NCBI RefSeq assembly: GCF_003597395.2
Contig: NC_133771.1
Span: 136,859,694 to 136,923,693, forward strand
Direction: 5' to 3'
DNA: 64,000 bases
Source: Chelonoidis abingdonii
Lineage: Eukaryota > Chordata > Testudines > Testudinidae
The notes under the pieces were generated by a model, which saw nothing but the letters and a program-made list of their open reading frames with translations, was not told the origin of the DNA and did not search any database. This document shows positions 10,528 to 20,407 of the stretch, piece after piece. The number at the start of each line of letters is the position of its first letter. Position 1 is the first letter of the stretch. The position numbers and the translations under genes are program-made.

Positions 10528-11499
10528 TCAGCGAGGCCCCGACAGGCCCGCGGGGGAGACCCGTGGAGCCGAGTGCGGGGCAGGATCCGGGTCTTGGGCC
10601 TGGAGGGCCGACCCGGGGTCCAGTCCGTGGTTTGGACGCCACAGCCCAGACGAGGCGGATGCTCTCTTTTCTCCGCGGGGTTGGTCAGGCCCCGGGGTGG
10701 GTGGCCGAAAGACGGGCCCCATAGAAGCCTTCGCGGCCAGGAAGTCCTCCATCAGGGAGACCGCCGCCCCCAGTGTGACTGACCAGTGGCGGAGTACCCA
10801 GGCCCTTCCCCGGGCAGGCAGAATATGCACAAATTGTTCTAAGACCACCTGCTCGGTCACTTCCTCCGCCGTGCGGGTTTCCGGTTGGAGCCAGCGGCGG
10901 CAGGCTTCCTTCAAGCCTTGGGCAATCAGCCGGGGACGGGCACCTGTCAGGTAGGTCTGGCCCCGAAACCGTTGCCTGAAGGTTTCGGGACTGACATCCA
11001 AGGCGTCCAGGACCGTCGCCTTCACCCGGACGTAGTCCTTGGTGTCCTCCGTCGCCAGCCTGCGATAGGCAAGCTGGGCAGGTCCGGTTAGGTACGGGGC
11101 CAAGAGAGTGGCCCATTGGTCTCGGGCCCATCCTGCAACAAGGGCCACGCGCTTGAAAGTGACCAAGAAGGCCTCAGGGTCATCCCCCGGGCCCATCTTG
11201 GTCAGGCGCAGGGGAACCGGCAGACGGGAGCCCCCGACATCTTCTCCCGTGGCCCCGTCGGCGGGGCGGGACACAGGCCCGAGAAGCAGCTGTAGCTGGC
11301 CTCCTAGTTGCTGGATCAGCTGTTGCTGGTGTTCTAGCTGAGCGGCATGTTGCTGCTGTTGCTGCTGGAGGTGCGCGGCATCCCGCTGTTGCTGCTGTTC
11401 GAGATGGGTGACCTGCTGCTGTTGCTGCTGCAGCAGTTGCATCGCCTGCTGTCGTTCCTGGCTCTCCGCCAGTAGCTGGAACAGCCATTCGATATCCAT
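10528..11499 (-). CDS. Gag/capsid ORF with SCAN-like domain
   Basis: This 323-codon frame starts [10 protein letters not shown] close behind the primer site. Residues 10-75 form a glutamine-rich predicted coiled coil coded by CAG/CTG-rich DNA. Residues 105-256 are capsid. The end of that part (about 170-256: [46 protein letters not shown]) matches the SCAN dimerisation domain pattern of vertebrate zinc-finger proteins. It is established that the SCAN domain derives from the capsid of Gmr1-like elements. The frame is intact up to a stop at 10528, before the zinc knuckle, so the copy may lack its nucleocapsid in frame. Confidence 0.85.
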   Translation of the reverse strand: MDIEWLFQLLAESQERQQAMQLLQQQQQQVTHLEQQQQRDAAHLQQQQQQHAAQLEHQQQLIQQLGGQLQLLLGPVSRPADGATGEDVGGSRLPVPLRLTKMGPGDDPEAFLVTFKRVALVAGWARDQWATLLAPYLTGPAQLAYRRLATEDTKDYVRVKATVLDALDVSPETFRQRFRGQTYLTGARPRLIAQGLKEACRRWLQPETRTAEEVTEQVVLEQFVHILPARGRAWVLRHWSVTLGAAVSLMEDFLAAKASMGPVFRPPTPGPDQPRGEKRASASSGLWRPNHGLDPGSALQAQDPDPAPHSAPRVSPAGLSGPR

Positions 11500-11575
11500 G
11501 TCTCTGGCTAGGGAGGGCTGGTTGCACTACTGCCCTCCTACCAGCCCCTTCTCACAGGGGCGAGGGGTTCAGCTT

Positions 11576-11592
11576 CCCCACTTCTGATACCA
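11576..11592 (-). promoter_or_regulatory. Primer binding site, tRNA-Leu-like
   Basis: Two bases inside the 5' LTR, the element-sense sequence is TGGTATCAGAAGTGGGG. From memory, it pairs with the 3' end of vertebrate tRNA-Leu (CCCACTTCTGACACCA) with one mismatch at the fifth base. It marks the 5' end of the element and confirms its minus orientation. Confidence 0.75.
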
Positions 11593-12082
11593 GTTGTAAA
11601 CGAGGGTGTCGCTGAGGCTCGACCCTCCCTGGTGAGGAGGGGAGCCATACCGGCCTCAACTTGTCGTCTGAGGGCCTCGGTCCTCGGAACTGCAGTCCAC
11701 CATCCGGGTAGCTCGGTCCCTCTGGATAGGACCGAGCAACGGCACAGTCAAAGGGGGCCCAGCCCTCGGTTCAGGCGGAGCACCAAACATACAGTTATCT
11801 CAGCTCCGGCCCTCTTGATTCAGGGGGGGAGCTGTCAAGAGTTCAGGTAGCTCGGGCCCTTTGGGGCAGGACTGAGCAGTGGCACAGTCAAAGGGGGCGC
11901 AGCCCTTGGTTCGGGTGGGGCACCAAACACACAGCTATAGCAGCTCCATTTAAATGGCCTCCTTAGGCCAGGGAGAGGGGGATTCTGCCACCCGGGGACG
12001 GGTGGCAGGGGGAACGCAGGCCCACTCACTCCACTGCATTCCAGCCCGGGGCTCTGGTAGCGGTGGTCACCGCTGCAGGTGG

Positions 12083-12673
12083 TCAGTGGGGATCCTGACC
12101 GCAACACACTGCCATGGGTACCGGAAAATCTGCAGCCTGACTAGGGTCGGCTGCCCCCGGGCTACTTCCACAATCCCCCTCCGTGCCTACCTGATCCGTG
12201 GTGTCAGCTTCAGGGAAGTCCCACAACATAGGTTCCTCACAGTTAGGGCTGGGCGGCAGGTCCGGCAGCTCCTCCGGGAAGTCCAGCCAGGCCTGCTCCG
12301 GGGTTTCCTCGGGGCCGTAGCAGGGCCGGGGAAGCTCTGGCAGCTCCTCGTCATAGCGAGCTTGGGGAAACTCTGGCAGCTCCTCGTCGTAGTGAGCGCG
12401 GGGAAGCTCTGGCAGTTCCTCGTCGTAGCGAGCGCGGGGAAGCTCTGGCCAGTCCGAGCACCGGCCCCTGGCCTCAGCAGCTTCCCAGTCAGGAGCACCT
12501 GCTGGCAGGTCTGCTCCTGTCGGTGGCTGGGCTCCAACTGAGGGCTGAGGGCCGGCTTTTATCCTTCCGGGTCGCCGCCTGACCCTCTGAGGGGCAGGAC
12601 TTCTGCTCAGAGGCCCCGACCCTATGGGTGATTGACGGGGCTCGACCCTCCCGGGTGAGGAGGGGAGCCACAC
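12083..12673 (-). CDS. LTR-embedded ORF, 196 aa, expanded-repeat allele
   Basis: This is the counterpart of 6635-7156 in the 5' LTR. It begins 12 bases inside the LTR and stays open through a minisatellite of 36-bp units that encodes 12-residue repeats such as ELPRARYDEELP, ELPRAHYDEELP and EFPQARYDEELP. The unit length is a multiple of three, so copy-number change keeps the frame. The product would be basic at the start and acidic, proline-rich later. I recognise no family. It could be chance openness in GC-rich DNA, but survival of the frame in both LTRs is notable. Confidence 0.42.
   Translation of the reverse strand: MWLPSSPGRVEPRQSPIGSGPLSRSPAPQRVRRRPGRIKAGPQPSVGAQPPTGADLPAGAPDWEAAEARGRCSDWPELPRARYDEELPELPRAHYDEELPEFPQARYDEELPELPRPCYGPEETPEQAWLDFPEELPDLPPSPNCEEPMLWDFPEADTTDQVGTEGDCGSSPGAADPSQAADFPVPMAVCCGQDPH
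12326..12450. repeat. 36-bp tandem repeat within the 5' LTR
   Basis: Three full units plus a partial one, each containing ggcagctcctcgtc(g/a)tag(c/t)gagc followed by a g-rich joint. The other LTR has one unit plus a part (about 6888-6930). Confidence 0.85.
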
Positions 12674-12685
12674 CGCCTCGTTACA

Positions 12686-12952
12686 CAGAGTAAAATTGAT
12701 TTATTTGGGGTTTGGATCCCATTGGGAGCTGTGTGTCTGGGTAATGGAGGCAGGGAACCTGTGCAGCAGTTTTTAATTAAAGTCTGCAGCTTTGGGGGTG
12801 TGGACCAGACCTAGGTCTGTGTTGCAGCAGGCTAGCATGTCTGGCTCAACAAGGTAGGGTTCTGGAGTCCCAAGCTGGCAGGGAAAACCAGCTCAGAGGT
12901 AACTTCAGCACATCAGGTGACAGTCCCAAGAGGATCTCTGTGACCAAACCCA
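12686..12952 (+). repeat. LTR fragment, right part
   Basis: It continues the LTR that was interrupted at 6151, starting with the duplicated cagag and passing through gtgtggaccagacctaggtc to gtgaccaaacccatca. The same sequence in reverse lies at 48062-48360. It joins straight into Harbinger transposase sequence at about 12953, so the LTR had been inserted in that transposase. Confidence 0.7.
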
Positions 12953-13776
12953 TCATCCTTGCAATGCTGGATTGCTACCAATTAGTGGGAAATCATTTTG
13001 GAGTTGGAAAATCCACTGTGGGGGCCATTGCCATGCAAGTGCGCAGGGCTATTGTCTCCTGCTACACAGGAAAAGTGGACTCCTGGAAACATGCAGGACA
13101 TAATCGATGCATTTGCAGCAATGAGGTTCCTGAACTGTGGTGGAGCAATAGATAACACACGCAATCCTATTTTAGCACCAGTTCACCTTGCTACAGAGTA
13201 CATCAACAGAATGGGCTGCTTTTCTGTGGTTATGAAAGCGTTGGATCACTGGGGATGCTTCACTGACATCAGTGTTAGCTGGTCAGGGAAGATGCATTAT
13301 GGTTGCAGTTAAAGAACACAGGACTGTTCAAAATGCCACAAGCAGGGACTTTCTTTCCTGATCAGCAGATTGCCATTGGTGATGTTGAAATCCAAATAAT
13401 GATCCTCAGGGACCCAGCCTATCCCTTGCCTCCCTGGCTCATGGAGCCCTACATTGGCCCCAAGAAAAGGTTCAACTACCAGATCAGCAGATGTTGAATG
13501 CACTTTTGGTAGATTGAACAGATGCTGGAATAGTTTATTCACAAGACTGGATCTCCGTGGAAAAAAAATATCCCAATAGTTATAGCTGCCTGCTGCGTCT
13601 TGTATAATACCCAGTAGCAAATAGGGGGGAAAGTTGCTGCCGGGGTGAAGGGCGGAGGTGCAGCAGCTGTCTGATGACTTTGAACAGCCAGACACAAGAG
13701 CTATTAGAAGAGCTCAGTGTGGACCTATACAGCTCAGGGAGACTTTGAAAGAACATTTTAACAGAGAGCCACAGTA
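12953..13776 (+). pseudogene. Harbinger transposase (DDE nuclease), broken copy A
   Basis: The plus strand shows the HARBI1-like signature across several frames: SVGN-like QLVGNHFGVGKSTVGA, then FAAMRFLNCGGAIDNTR with the first catalytic D, YINRMGCFSVVMKALDHWGCFTDISV, TFFPDQQIAIGDVEI, and RDPAYPLPPWLMEPY, followed by a shifted VECTFGRL with the catalytic E and a C-terminal ETLKEHFNREPQ before the stop at 13774. At least three frame changes are present and the second D region (GKMHYGCS) is lost. The protein would have cut and joined element ends in the nucleus. This copy is dead. Confidence 0.85.
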
Positions 13777-14828
13777 ATGTGGTGTACTGAGTTCTACATG
13801 GCCCTGCTGTTTTGAGGCCTGTTAGGAATTGTGTGGTGCTTGGTGCACATCTATGAATATAACACTATCAATGCACCTATTGATTTTTGCGATGCTTGCT
13901 GAACACTTGATTGTTACACTGTTTGTCACTGATCCTATGGATTGTGTCACACTGTACAGTAACAAGTGGCTGCTTTCAGAACTGCTAGGCACTCTGCAGT
14001 ATATGTTGCAAACTAACAAATATGAATTCTTTTCCAAAGACTAGAATTTCATTCAGTAACAATCAGTGCAAAGAAAGATCTACACAATTTAGAAGTAAAT
14101 ATATTAAAAACTTAGTAAATTCACAGAATAGAACTTAACTGGAGGAAGAACATTCATGCCCCTTTTACCTACACAGACAGCAATCGTGGTTTTCATGGTG
14201 TATGTGAAGCTGATTGTCCTGTATGTCCCTTAGGGTGGAGTGGTAGGGTTATGGATGTAGCCCTGATGCCACATAAAATGTTGAGGATGGGAGTGTAGAG
14301 AAGTACTGTAATGGAGTTCTCCATGGACTGCAAAGGGAGTCAAGTCTGATTGTTGAAACTGTATGTCCACAAGAGTCAGCAGCATGTTTGCTGCCAAAGA
14401 AGCCCCATGATGTCCTAGGGCATCTTCATCTCCTTTTCTGGATGGGATACCTAGGCTTTTCTCCTGTCATCTTGTCTTCTACAGGATGTCTGTTATGTTC
14501 ATCCTCCAGGTCCTTTGCTCACAGTTTGATGCAGGCCTGACTTGCAGGATCTCACTGAACATTTAGTCTCTAGTTCTCTTTTTCTCCTACTTAACTGGTT
14601 CAGACTTTCTGTGGATGTGGAGATGGAACCCCTCAAGGCCATGACAGTAGCAGTTACAGATAAAACCCACCGAGGTACCATTATCAGTATAGTCACAATG
14701 GAGAGCAAATGTTAAGGTTCAGAACTCCTTTCTCTTGCTCCCTTACAGTTTTAAGCAAGACATGGTTATTGTTCCTTCTGCATCACAGTGCTTGTGCATG
14801 GTGCCACTCACAGCACCAACCAATCATA
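13777..14828. other. Non-coding interior of Harbinger copy A
   Basis: No gene is seen between the transposase stop and the foldback repeat. It presumably represents the element's intergenic part and later decay. Confidence 0.5.
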
Positions 14829-15203
14829 GGTGCCAACTCTGTGGTTGCGTGAGCCCTGGAGCACCCACAGAAAAAAATTAGTGGGTGTTGAGCACCCACC
14901 AGCAGCCAGCTCCTCTCTCCCACGCAGCGCCTCCCATCTGCCTACAGCCTCACTGATAAACTCCTCCTCCTTCCTCCCAGCATCTCCCACCTTCTGCAAT
15001 CAGCTGTTCCGTCTCATGCAGGAGGTGCTGGATGGGGGAGGGAGAGGAGTGAGGATGCGGTGCGGTGCGCTCAAAGGAGGGGGCAGAACTGGGTGGGAAG
15101 AGGCAGGGCAGGGGCTGGGGAACAGGGATGGGGGCAGAGCTTGGGGCAGAGCAGGGGTTTGAGTGCCCCTGGGGCCCAGAGGAAGCTGGCACCTGTGCCA
15201 GCC
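14829..15203. repeat. GC-rich foldback MITE
   Basis: The ends are inverted: ataggtgccaactctg on the left and agctggcacctgtgcc on the right, with gtgggtgttgagcaccc inside. A related copy lies at about 45.92-46.16 kb (caggtgccaacttcc, gtgggtgctaagcaccc). Such elements are hAT-like by form. No coding part. Confidence 0.55.
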
Positions 15204-15340
15204 ATAGTGAGTATGGCCCATCAGGCTGAAGGAAATGAGGAGGGAATTGCTCAGTTGCAAGAACTATGAGCATAGGGCAATGGCACTGAATAAGCATATT
15301 ATTTTGCTGATATCTCATTCCTGATGATAACATAGGAACA

Positions 15341-15606
15341 GAGCACAGCTGCTGTTGGCATCCCAAGGCCACCCAGGGCTGTATGCAGCTAGGCTGTGTG
15401 CTTCAATAGTCGCTGCCGAAATTATCACTAACTGGCATGGAAAAGTGTCCTGCTGTGGAGAAAGAAATGAGGCTGCCATCCTTAGAAACCTTTGGGAGGG
15501 GATTGCAGAGTACTTCCATGAAAATTTCATCAAGATCTGTCAGGAAGATTCAAGGGACATCTCTGTGTCCATAAACAATCTTCTCTGCGTAGCCCATCCT
15601 GCCTAA
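15341..15606 (+). CDS. Small Harbinger-associated ORF (ORF3), copy A
   Basis: The frame ends with residues reading NWHGKVSCCGERNEAAILRN, EGIAEYFHENFIKI and QEDSRDISVSINNLL before a stop at 15604. It aligns residue by residue with the frame at 37931-38227 in another Harbinger copy (AWHGKVSYHGG, NKAALPRNLLQ, SEYLQENFMKM, LEDSHSIPRQINRLLQ), although the nucleotide sequences have diverged clearly. In both, it lies downstream of the transposase on the same strand and antisense to the Myb-like gene. I recognise no domain. It may be a third gene of the element, or an exon. Confidence 0.5.
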
Positions 15607-15639
15607 TGGTACAGTAGAATGAAAAGCAGATAACACTAC

Positions 15640-16270
15640 CTTTCTCTGTTGTACCTCAACATCTTCTAGTAGGACTAAATTAATGAAACATTAACATGTG
15701 TCCTGCTAAGTTGGGAGTGTCCTCAGTACATCATTGTAATTGGAAATACAATTCACACTTCGCCAAGTTTCTTCCCCTGCATCAGGCTCACCTGTGCTTG
15801 AATGCCAGGACTCACTGGAATGCAGTGAAGTCTCAAACAGGTCCTGGCTTGCTGCATAGCTGGACCCCCAGTCCCATGTTCCTCATTCTCTTCCTCCTCC
15901 TTGTCCTAACTGTTCACGCCTGGGCCTAGGACTTGGGCTCCTCAGAGGTATCCACAGTGTTCTGGGGGTGGTAATGGGGTCTCTACCAACTATGGTATGC
16001 AGCTTTTAATAAAAGCAGCAGGTCTGCAACTTTGCACCAGATTGACTGTTGGCTTCCCTGGCCTTCTAGGGTGCCTGACACAGTTCCTTGGCTTTCAAAT
16101 GGTACTACTGCTGATCCCTGTCATACTCCTTCTCCTGAATCCCAGTGCAATCGGCTTGTAGATATCAATGTTTCTACCGCTGGTCCATAGTTGCACTTGT
16201 ACAGCTTCTCCCTGCAAGCCCAGGAGATCCAATATCTCCTGCCCGCTCCAAGACAGAGCATGTCTGGACC
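15640..16270 (-). pseudogene. Myb/SANT-like partner protein of Harbinger, decayed copy A
   Basis: On the minus strand fragments match the Myb/SANT-like partner seen at 38291-38851: EKEYDRDQQ, YHLKAKELCQA, KARE corresponds to RGYNRDTQQCCMKVKELRQT there. The reading is interrupted by several stops. Harbinger elements are known to encode a transposase plus a Myb-like DNA-binding protein needed for its nuclear import and end binding, which fits the position near the right terminus. Confidence 0.5.
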
Positions 16271-16716
16271 ATGTAGCTAGTAGGTCAGTTGGGCAGTTGT
16301 ATATTACAATGGAGAGCTGCTAGGTGTTCATGCCAAGTTGGGCAATCAAGAAAAGGCATTTCAAAAATATGTGGGCTTTTTAAAGAGGTGTGGGGAGGTG
16401 GGGAACTGGCTTCCAGTGTACATGATCCCTGCGAAGTGGAATTCACAACAGTGACCAGAGCAGTCAAGGTCAGGGATTGTGGGACAGCTGCTGGAGGACT
16501 GTTAGGGTTGACAAAAGTAATGCAGTGTCTACACTTGGGCTGCATCAACCTCAGGACATCAACCATGTCTCAGTACTGTTCAGAGAGGTGGTTTTACTAC
16601 ATTGCTGTAACGGAGCAGTTGTATGGGTGGGAGGCAAATTTAAGTGTAGAAACATGCAGAACTAGGTTGACGCAAAGCAGCCTATGTCAACCTAACTTTG
16701 CAGTGTAGACATACCT

Positions 16717-17390
16717 AAGTGTGCAGCAACTGGGTCCACAAGCACAAACAGTTCCCTAGTGTGCTTTGATCTACTCCCACATTAAAGGCCCAGCACCAGC
16801 TCTATTGCCAACTGAAACTCCAGCTACTGTCCAGCCTCCATGAGCTCAGTCCCTACCATGCTACCATGTCCTTCAGTCTATGTAACCAATAGAAGATTAT
16901 GGGACTGGCTGACCCCAGGCAATGAACAATTTTGTACCCACTATAAGTCCACCCCTGTGCAACCAAGGTCCACAAGTGCAAAGCTCTTCAGAAGGGGCAA
17001 GGAGAAACAGGGGACATACAGTTCAAACATCTGTGATACTGCAGTGGTTGCACAGTACATAGTTTGGAAATTTTGAACTTTTGTTGCTTAGGTGGTTCAT
17101 TCCGCACTTTTTTGTTTTAATGGTTTTTGTCTCTTGTTTGAAACTGGTCTGTCTATAAAGTTTGTTAGTTATTAAAATACAGGTACATGTTTCAAATCCA
17201 GAGTTTTGTTTGCAAACAAAAAAAGTACCAAGGTTACATGAATAAATTTTATTGACTTCATAAAAAATAAAACACCAGCACAGCACTATATAAGCTGTAT
17301 ATGGAGCTTTATGAATAATTTTTATTAAATTTCATAGGCTGCATTGGCCCCTAAATTTGTGGGATAATTTGTGTGAGAAAACTGTACTAT
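16717..17390. other. No gene seen
   Basis: AT-rich sequence after 17050. No exon, RNA gene or sharp repeat boundary was recognised. Confidence 0.5.
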
Positions 17391-17760
17391 ACTACACTAC
17401 TTCATTCCTTCTCATCCATAGCACCCAGTAAACCCCTTGGGCAGGCGCACAAGGATGGCTGATTTCCACTGTGGGTGGGGATCCCACCCCAGTAAAGATA
17501 GGTACACTTTCTGGTTTCATGTAACTTTTCTGTAATCCAGCAGTGTCTTTCATCCACTCTTGGAGAAATGGCTCCTCTTTCACCTTGCAAACATTGTGCA
17601 GTCTGACCACAATCATCATGATCCCTTGGAGTCTGAGGATAATAGTCCTCCATAAAATGATAGATATTACTGGTGGATCCACAGATGACTAATGAGACCA
17701 ATCCAGGATCCACAGGTCTTGTCACAATTGGGGCAGACATTTCCCAATGGAAAGGGTGGA
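17391..17760 (-). pseudogene. Non-LTR retrotransposon C-terminal fragment
   Basis: On the minus strand a piece reads CPNCDKTCGSWIGLISHL, the C-terminal zinc-finger-like Cys-His motif of LINE polyproteins often annotated as craniofacial development protein 2-like. It lies directly beyond the CR1 tail that separates it from the endonuclease part at 18040-18960. The reverse transcriptase that should lie between them is missing. Confidence 0.5.
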
Positions 17761-17767
17761 TCTGAGT

Positions 17768-18038
17768 TGTTTTGTCATAAGAACGGCCGTAGTGGGTCAG
17801 ACCAAAGATCCATCTAGCCCAGTATCCTGTCTTCCAAAGTTGCCAATGCTAGATGCTTCAGAAGGAATGAACAGAACAGGTAATCATCAAGTGATCCATC
17901 TCCTGTCACCCATTCTTAGTTTCTGGCAAACAGAGGCTAGGGACACAATCCCAGCCCATCCTGGCTAATAGCCATTGATGGATACTTCTTCCATGAACTT
18001 ATCTAGTTCTTTTTTGAACCCTGTTATAGTCAGGCTGT
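17768..18038 (-). repeat. CR1 LINE 3' fragment
   Basis: It reads ataagaacggccgtagtggg then gtcagaccaaagatccatct in plus sense and continues through ttctttttttgaaccctgttat-like words to 18038. It is the same tail as 3975-4166 in reverse orientation and is inserted in the LINE remnant around it. Confidence 0.7.
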
Positions 18039-18039
18039 G

Positions 18040-18960
18040 CCATACGCAGCATGCACAGCCAGTTTGAGCACTTTCCAGTGGTCTTTGGGGCTCTCCATCT
18101 CAGTTTTGATATTCATACGTTTCTTGGTGGGGCACTGCTGGAAAAGGTCATGTTTAACTGGGTTCTTAAGAGTCTTGAGGTTCTTCTGTCTGGCTGATTT
18201 CTTCGGCATTTGTCATTTTGGTGCAAGTTTTAAGGAAGTAATGGAGTGGATAAGGCGATTGTTGGATAGACAATCGTCAGCATCAGTCTTCACTTTGGCA
18301 ACATAAATGTCTTCATGATCACCAGCACGGACTGTGACATAGTCAATCAGATGCCATTCATTAGATCGTGGGTGTTCCGATGATGTCTTATTCTTTCAAC
18401 AGAACATGGTGTTCATGATAATTAGGTCATGTTCTACATTGATCAGGAGAAGAATTCTGTTGGAATTGGTCTGGCACATTCCTCACCATTAAAAAGCTCT
18501 AAGTCACATCCAACTATTGCAAATTTGCCAAGGAGTATGAACTTGTCCTCTTTGGGAATGGCGGAAAGAATTTGGTCAAGGTTGGCATAAAATCCTTCTT
18601 TGGTTTCACCATCAGCATCAAGGTTTTGGAGCATATGCACTGAGTGTTGCATGCTTATTCTTGGCAAGTTTAAGGCAGAAGGGCAGGAGTCATTCACTGA
18701 TGCTAACTGGTAATTCACAGAGTTGGCGGATTTAATTTTTAATAGTGACACCAACACCGTAGATTTGTCATTCATCATCACCTATTCCTTTCCAGAAAAA
18801 TGTGCAACTGTCACCTTGTTCCTTGAGCTGTCTTTCTCCTGCACATTGGGTCTCACTCATTGCAATTACATCAATGTCACGTCTCCTGAGTTCTCTGGTT
18901 GTGATCCACTGGGGCAGGGCTGAACACAATAATGAAGACAGAACGGACAACACTGGAATC
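18040..18960 (-). pseudogene. Non-LTR retrotransposon endonuclease remnant (RTE/CFDP2-like)
   Basis: The minus strand carries apurinic-endonuclease-like pieces in order: RELRRRDIDVIAMSETQ (about 18860-18910), TKEGFYANLDQILSAIPKED followed by KFILLGKFAIVGCD (about 18510-18600, where D-F-N of LLGDFNARVG has decayed), then SNEWHLIDYVTVRAGDHED (about 18310-18370). These match the endonuclease domain of LINEs whose protein is often misannotated as CFDP2. Frames shift several times. The RT part is deleted, so the copy is inactive. Confidence 0.65.
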
Positions 18961-19565
18961 CATATGGTTCTGAAGGCAGTGAGATGTGAATTTCAACCTG
19001 CCAAATACACATTCCATTATCATCCTACAGATACTGAGTCTGTAACAGAACTTTCTTTGCCAGGCCATCTGAGGTCAAGATATAGTTTCATCAGCTCTGG
19101 CAGAAGGAGGTGAACAGAGTCCCCTGGAATAACAGTAGGGGCAGAGAATCCATTTATTATAATATAATTTGGAGGGAATAAGGTCCCTGCTTGTCTATGA
19201 AAGTAAAGTCCGGATCACCAGAAAACTTTGGCATCATGCATCCTGCCAATACATTCAGTGTTGGTGTCCATAACCCGCTTCTGTGGTCCACCAAGGCCCT
19301 TGCTGTTTATGTACTCATTTTCTCTTTATGGAGGACCAATTATGGGCATGAGTCCCATTGATAGCCCGAGTACAGTTTGGGAAACCTATCCCTCAAAGCT
19401 GGCAATTATTTCCACTACATGGTTTATGCTAACAGCCTTTGGCTAAACAACCATCTTGATCACGTTGCATACCTCCGCAACCACAACTCCCATAGTTGAC
19501 TTGCCAACATCAAACTGGGTTGCCATAGACCAGAAGCAGCCTCAGGAAACCAGCTTCCAGAAATA
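18920..19565 (-). pseudogene. Harbinger transposase remnant, third family
   Basis: In minus sense there are pieces such as GINGTHAHNW-like (about 19340), RHDAKVFW-like (about 19240), a stretch around tattccctccaaattatat, and then FCYRLSICRMIMECVFGRLK (about 18990-19050), which corresponds to RLSRCRMVVECAFGRLK of HARBI1-like transposases with the catalytic E. It differs in sequence from the other copies. It runs directly into the LINE endonuclease remnant on its right-hand coding side. Confidence 0.55.
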
Positions 19566-20400
19566 GCAGTGAAACTATAAGTAGGAGGTCTTCCAGTGGT
19601 GCTGGATCCATGATCTGACTCTGGTAGCAGGGGGCATGCAGACAGCTGTATGTTTTGGCAGGCTAAGGGTACTTCTAATCAAGTGCTGCAGGATGGAGAG
19701 ACAATTTCTCTAACAATACACCAGTGGTGGTGGCTGTAGCACCCTTCCGGGACCGCACTCAGTACAGCAGGGGTCCCTGCCTTAGTCCACAAGTTTTGGG
19801 CTGCCTCCCTGAAGCAGGGTGGCCTGAGCCATAAGCTCTGTCAGTCTCTAAACAGTTAAATAACAAACTCAGAGTTTGGCTGACTGTGCCTTTAAATAAA
19901 TAAAACCTCAAAGGCAATGAGTTGCAATGCTAGAGTTCTTTCAGGCATTACAGTGCTAGGGCAGAGGCAATTATAACCTGATGGACTCAATGGTTCGCCC
20001 AAAAGCTTCAACTTTCTTTGTATATTGTTGAGTAGCACTCGGGGGGGTGGGGGGAGAAATGGGCACTTTTTCTACCTTTGCAAACAAAATATATAATTTC
20101 TAATTGAACACCTAATCTCCCCTTTTCACTGCGGTTTGTCTATGCTAGGGACTTTTTCTAAAAAATTCTCACCATTGCTAGCACTGATTCAGCTCCACAC
20201 TGTGAGCAACATGGAGAATCCTTGTGCTGAAGGGTTGCTATAGGCATTTTGAGCCAGTTTACATGACACAGTGCTGAAAAGGGCTAATACACCCAATATT
20301 CCTAACTGCCTTGCAACTCGTGTAGTTGTTTTCACCTGCATTCACTTGCACCATTCCTATTCGTTCTCACTCTGCACAGGAATAAATGACTACACAGAGC
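19566..20400. other. No gene seen
   Basis: Nothing supported as coding. A G-rich tract is present at 20040-20056. Confidence 0.5.
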
Positions 20401-20407
20401 ACAACAT

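Larger units (their letters stand above)
6152..12685 (-). mobile_element. Gmr1-like Ty3/Gypsy LTR retrotransposon
   Basis: This 6534-bp element is on the minus strand. It has two LTRs (11595-12685 and 6152-7165) starting TGTAA and ending TTACA in element sense, a tRNA-Leu-like primer site, a purine tract, and an exact 5-bp target duplication, cagag. Element order is gag with a SCAN-like capsid, CCHC knuckle, protease, integrase, reverse transcriptase, RNase H. Integrase ahead of reverse transcriptase is the hallmark of the Gmr1 group, whereas other Ty3/Gypsy elements have it last. Every pol domain carries stops or frameshifts, mostly TGA from CGA or TGG, so this copy cannot make Pol. There is no env frame. 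Confidence 0.9.
11595..12685 (-). repeat. 5' LTR of the Gmr1-like element
   Basis: The 1091-bp LTR starts TGTAACGAGG (at 12685) and ends GTTTACA (at 11595) in element sense. It is about 77 bp longer than the other LTR because of extra 36-bp tandem units and a 6-bp insertion. The flanking cagag at 12686-12690 is the target duplication. Confidence 0.93.
12953..16716 (+). mobile_element. PIF/Harbinger DNA transposon, right part (copy A)
   Basis: In order the element carries a transposase fragment (+), a gene-free part with a foldback insertion, a small conserved ORF (+), and a Myb/SANT-like partner (minus), and it ends with cagtgtagacatacc, a typical Harbinger-type terminus (about 16700-16716). 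The left part is displaced to about 5.9 kb by the LTR and Gypsy insertions. A second copy of the right arm is at 23860-24772 and 27516-27680. Confidence 0.7.
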
